64,000 bases of DNA, taken from positions 155,044-219,043 of the forward strand of contig NZ_QJUA01000004.1 of the NCBI RefSeq assembly GCF_003254575.1, written 5' to 3'. A program made the translations under genes and the position numbers. Below the pieces are notes generated by a model. The model was not told the origin of the DNA, ran no database searches, and saw only the letters and a program-made list of their open reading frames with translations. Shown here in pieces: positions 61,707 to 64,000 of this stretch (positions within the stretch are counted from its first letter, which is position 1; every line of letters begins with the position of its first letter). Origin of the DNA: Mycobacterium kyogaense (lineage in GTDB: Bacteria > Actinomycetota > Actinomycetes > Mycobacteriales > Mycobacteriaceae).

Positions 61707-63275
61707 GATGTCGGATTCGTCGACCACGACGGGCTCCTTCGCCCCCGGCAGCAGTGAGTACGCCAAGCAGACCACCCCGAAGAGCGCATAGCCCAGTGCC
61801 ACTTGCGGATTCGCTGCCCAGGCCACCTGCGGTGCGTGGATAAGGCCGATGAAGGACAGCACGGCGCCCACCGCCGAGGCGATCGCTGCGTAGAGAAACT
61901 TCTTCTCCAGGATGAACGTGACCATCGTGCCGAGGATCAGCCCGACCAGCACCGCGCCCTCGCCCAACGTCAGCAGCCCGTCGTAGACCACGCCGGCATT
62001 GCCCAGCGCCTCCAGGCCGACCTTCGACGCCGAGGTACCCGCGGCGTTGAGCGCATTGTCGATCAGGCCGCTGGCCCACTGCGCCAGGTTCGGCAGGATC
62101 GCCGCCACCACCGCGATCGCGTGCAGCCGCGGTACCGCCTGGAACGCCTGGGCACCGATCAGCAGTCCGATGTAGAGCAGGATCGGCACGATCGCCGGAA
62201 CAGGGAGCAGCGCGTCGAGGACCCCGAAAAGGCCGAGGAAGCAGAGTATTCCGATGACGATGCCGCTGGCCAGCGAGTAGCCCGCCCGGCCGCCGGCGTC
62301 CTTCCAGCCCGGGTGCCCGATGTACACCGCGGGCGGGAACGGGGATCCGAACGCCGACCCGACGACCGCGCCCGCGCCGTCGGCGAGCAGCACGCTGCGC
62401 AGGTTGTAGTTGTCGCCGGCGGCAGCGGCGCTTTCCACATTGCTCATCGCCTCGGTGAAGTTGTAGACGCCCAGCGGGATCGCGGTCCCGAGCAACGGCG
62501 CGAGGTTCGACAGACCGGAGAACAGCATGTCCACGCGGAGATCCGGAACGCCGATCGCGATGTCGGAGACGGCCTGGCCGACGTCGGGCGCGGACATGTA
62601 GCCGCCGAGCCAGCCGATCGCGGTACCGACGAGCAGCGCCGCCAGCCCCACCGGGATGCCGAACGGCAGCCGCACATCGGTGAAGAAGCCGATCAGGATG
62701 ATCGCCAGCACCGGCAGCCCGATCCACGCCGCTTCCCACATCTGGGCCGCGGGCCGCATCGAGATGAACGTGATCGAGATGCCGGCCAGGGTGCCGAGCA
62801 TCGCGGCCCGCGGGGTGAGCCGCCGGATGTGCGGTCCGACGAACGCCCCGATCATCACGATCACACCGATCATGAACGCCCAGGCGAGCCCGGCCGACCA
62901 GGCCCGCATCGCGTCGTCGGTGCTGAGATAGACCGGCAGCATGACCACGAACACGACGATGAACATGTGCGGCACGCTGGGCCCGTACGGCAGCGCGGTG
63001 ACATCGGATCTGTTCTCTCGCTTGGCCAGTCGGCGTGCGAGGAAGGTGTAGTACAGGTTGCCGAGGATCAGCGCGACGCCGAGTGCGGGCAGTACCGTGC
63101 CCAGCACGTCACCGGCCGGGACCTTGACCACGCCGATCATCAGGCCGGTCAAGGTCAGGACGTTGACCAGGATGTTGAAGCCCAGGCCGAAGAACGCGTT
63201 CAGATCGCCACGGGTCCACCAGGCAACAGAGGCCGGTTTCTCGGTGGGGGCGGGAGTGGTGACGTCGGTACTCAC
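61692..63275 (-). CDS. NCS2-type nucleobase/solute permease
   Basis: The 527-residue membrane protein has about 12-14 hydrophobic segments. GVYNFTEAMSNVESAAAAGDNYNLRS (about 268-293; core FTEAMSNVES) corresponds to the purine/uracil permease substrate-binding helices, and GSAFGSPFPPAVYIGH follows. This pattern is that of the AzgA/NCS2 nucleobase permease group; members of this group carry purines, uracil or related heterocycles. The cysteine hydrolase gene starts 9 bp upstream, which suggests uptake and hydrolysis of an N-containing heterocycle or amide. The substrate is unproven. Confidence 0.85.
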   Translation of the reverse strand: MSTDVTTPAPTEKPASVAWWTRGDLNAFFGLGFNILVNVLTLTGLMIGVVKVPAGDVLGTVLPALGVALILGNLYYTFLARRLAKRENRSDVTALPYGPSVPHMFIVVFVVMLPVYLSTDDAMRAWSAGLAWAFMIGVIVMIGAFVGPHIRRLTPRAAMLGTLAGISITFISMRPAAQMWEAAWIGLPVLAIILIGFFTDVRLPFGIPVGLAALLVGTAIGWLGGYMSAPDVGQAVSDIAIGVPDLRVDMLFSGLSNLAPLLGTAIPLGVYNFTEAMSNVESAAAAGDNYNLRSVLLADGAGAVVGSAFGSPFPPAVYIGHPGWKDAGGRAGYSLASGIVIGILCFLGLFGVLDALLPVPAIVPILLYIGLLIGAQAFQAVPRLHAIAVVAAILPNLAQWASGLIDNALNAAGTSASKVGLEALGNAGVVYDGLLTLGEGAVLVGLILGTMVTFILEKKFLYAAIASAVGAVLSFIGLIHAPQVAWAANPQVALGYALFGVVCLAYSLLPGAKEPVVVDESDIVAGH

Positions 63276-63284
63276 AAGGTCTCC

Positions 63285-63974
63285 TCAGGCGGCCGTGGTG
63301 GTCAGTTGTTGCAGTGCGGGTATGACGGCCGCGGTGTCGGCGACCCAGCCGAAGATGCCGCCCTGCGCGGCGATCATCTGCAGACCGATGCGGTGGAAAT
63401 CGTCGAAATACGAACCGACGCAATCGGATACCACGAGACACTCGTAGCCGCGGTCGTTCGCCTCGCGGGTCGTGGTGTGCACGCAGACCTCGGTGGTGAC
63501 GCCGGTGATCAGCAGCTGGGTGATGCCGCCGTCGGTCAGCACCTCGGACAGGTCGGTTCCGTAGAACGCACCCTTGCCGGGTTTGTCGATCACCACCTCA
63601 CCGTCGATCGGTGCCAGCTCGTCGACGATGTCGTGCCCGTACTCGCCGCGGATCAGGATGCGACCGAAGGCGCCGGGATCACCGATGCGCTGGGTCGGCG
63701 CGCCGCGGCGAAGCTTCGCGGGTGGGCAGTCCGACAAGTCGGGCCGGTGGCCTTCGCGGGTGTGGATGACCATCAGACCGGCCGAGCGCGCTGCCGCCAG
63801 CAGTGCCGCCAACGGCGGGACGACGGTGGCGAGGCGGCCGACGTCGTTGCCGAGGCTCTCGCCGAAACCGCCCGGCAGCAGGAAGTCTCGCTGCATGTCG
63901 ATGACGACCAGCGCGGTCTTGCCGGCGATGAGCGGGAACGGCGACGGCTCCGCCGCGATCGGGATCGGGTTCAC
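63285..63974 (-). CDS. Isochorismatase-like cysteine hydrolase
   Basis: The 229-residue protein has the family triad: Asp26 (VVIDMQRDF), Lys131 ([15 protein letters not shown]) and nucleophile Cys164 ([12 protein letters not shown]). Members hydrolyse amides or ureides, for example nicotinamide, ureidoacrylate, biuret or carbamoylsarcosine. Which of these applies is unknown. A GTG start behind GAGGAG overlaps the stop of a gene that runs off the window, and the permease follows after 9 bp, so a three-gene operon is likely. Confidence 0.9.
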   Translation of the reverse strand: MNPIPIAAEPSPFPLIAGKTALVVIDMQRDFLLPGGFGESLGNDVGRLATVVPPLAALLAAARSAGLMVIHTREGHRPDLSDCPPAKLRRGAPTQRIGDPGAFGRILIRGEYGHDIVDELAPIDGEVVIDKPGKGAFYGTDLSEVLTDGGITQLLITGVTTEVCVHTTTREANDRGYECLVVSDCVGSYFDDFHRIGLQMIAAQGGIFGWVADTAAVIPALQQLTTTAA

Positions 63975-64000
63975 AGCAGCTCCTCGGTGGGGATCGGGGC
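63971..64000 (-). CDS. 3' end of an upstream gene in the same operon (partial)
   Basis: Only the last nine codons, APIPTEELL plus TGA, are inside the window. The stop overlaps the next GTG start by 4 bp (GTGA), the usual sign of coupling. The product cannot be identified. Confidence 0.5.
   Translation of the reverse strand, partial: APIPTEELL

Overview
The window is about 64 kb of GC-rich actinobacterial DNA from a mycobacterium, most likely a fast-growing environmental Mycolicibacterium. Diagnostic genes are an antigen 85C-type mycolyltransferase, the Apa (MPT32) antigen, PE-PPE domain hydrolases, a cutinase, malate synthase G, GuaB1 and IdeR-like iron boxes. Genes 11844-46743 keep much of the order of M. 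tuberculosis Rv1836c-Rv1867 (recalled, not searched). The alkB, Lon protease and phosphoketolase genes point to a free-living fast grower.

Region 1 (1-7984) is an envelope-lipid block: a cut-off methyltransferase, three secreted PE-PPE hydrolases, a cutinase and a Baeyer-Villiger-type monooxygenase. About 1 kb between two divergent PE-PPE genes carries palindromic operator-like sites. Region 2 (8014-11812) has an SDR, an orphan AlkB alkane hydroxylase and a haem peroxidase strikingly similar to animal cyclooxygenases. Region 3 (11844-19382) has a VWA/solute-binding membrane protein, glcB, a protein of uncertain function and two CNNM/CorC-type membrane proteins.

Region 4 (19618-28792) is iron-flavoured: a ferric ABC importer behind an IdeR-like box, guaB1, gnd, a BlaR-like M56 peptidase with BlaI, an IdeR-boxed FhuF-like gene, and an IdeR box plus strong terminator that together look like the iron-sparing small RNA MrsI. 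Region 5 (28839-34470) is a thioesterase and a tightly coupled urease operon ureABCFGD, extended by a luciferase-like oxidoreductase. Region 6 (34467-47733) has ndh, an F420-type oxidoreductase, an SDR, apa, small membrane proteins, phosphoketolase, a two-domain CoA-transferase, a thiolase-like protein and mdh.

Region 7 (47748-64000) is accessory housekeeping: a lipoprotein, a HhH protein, a TfoX-like protein, a flavin oxidoreductase, lon, two nucleoside deaminases, an SDR, a GNAT-AAA fusion, a tiny zinc ribbon, fbpC, DUF1810, a TPR/deaminase/GH13 operon, a cupin-like protein, an NCS2-type permease and an isochorismatase-like hydrolase. Three copies of an intergenic palindrome (24726, 49431, 50551) recur between co-directional genes. 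No tRNA, rRNA, CRISPR array, insertion sequence or prophage was seen.
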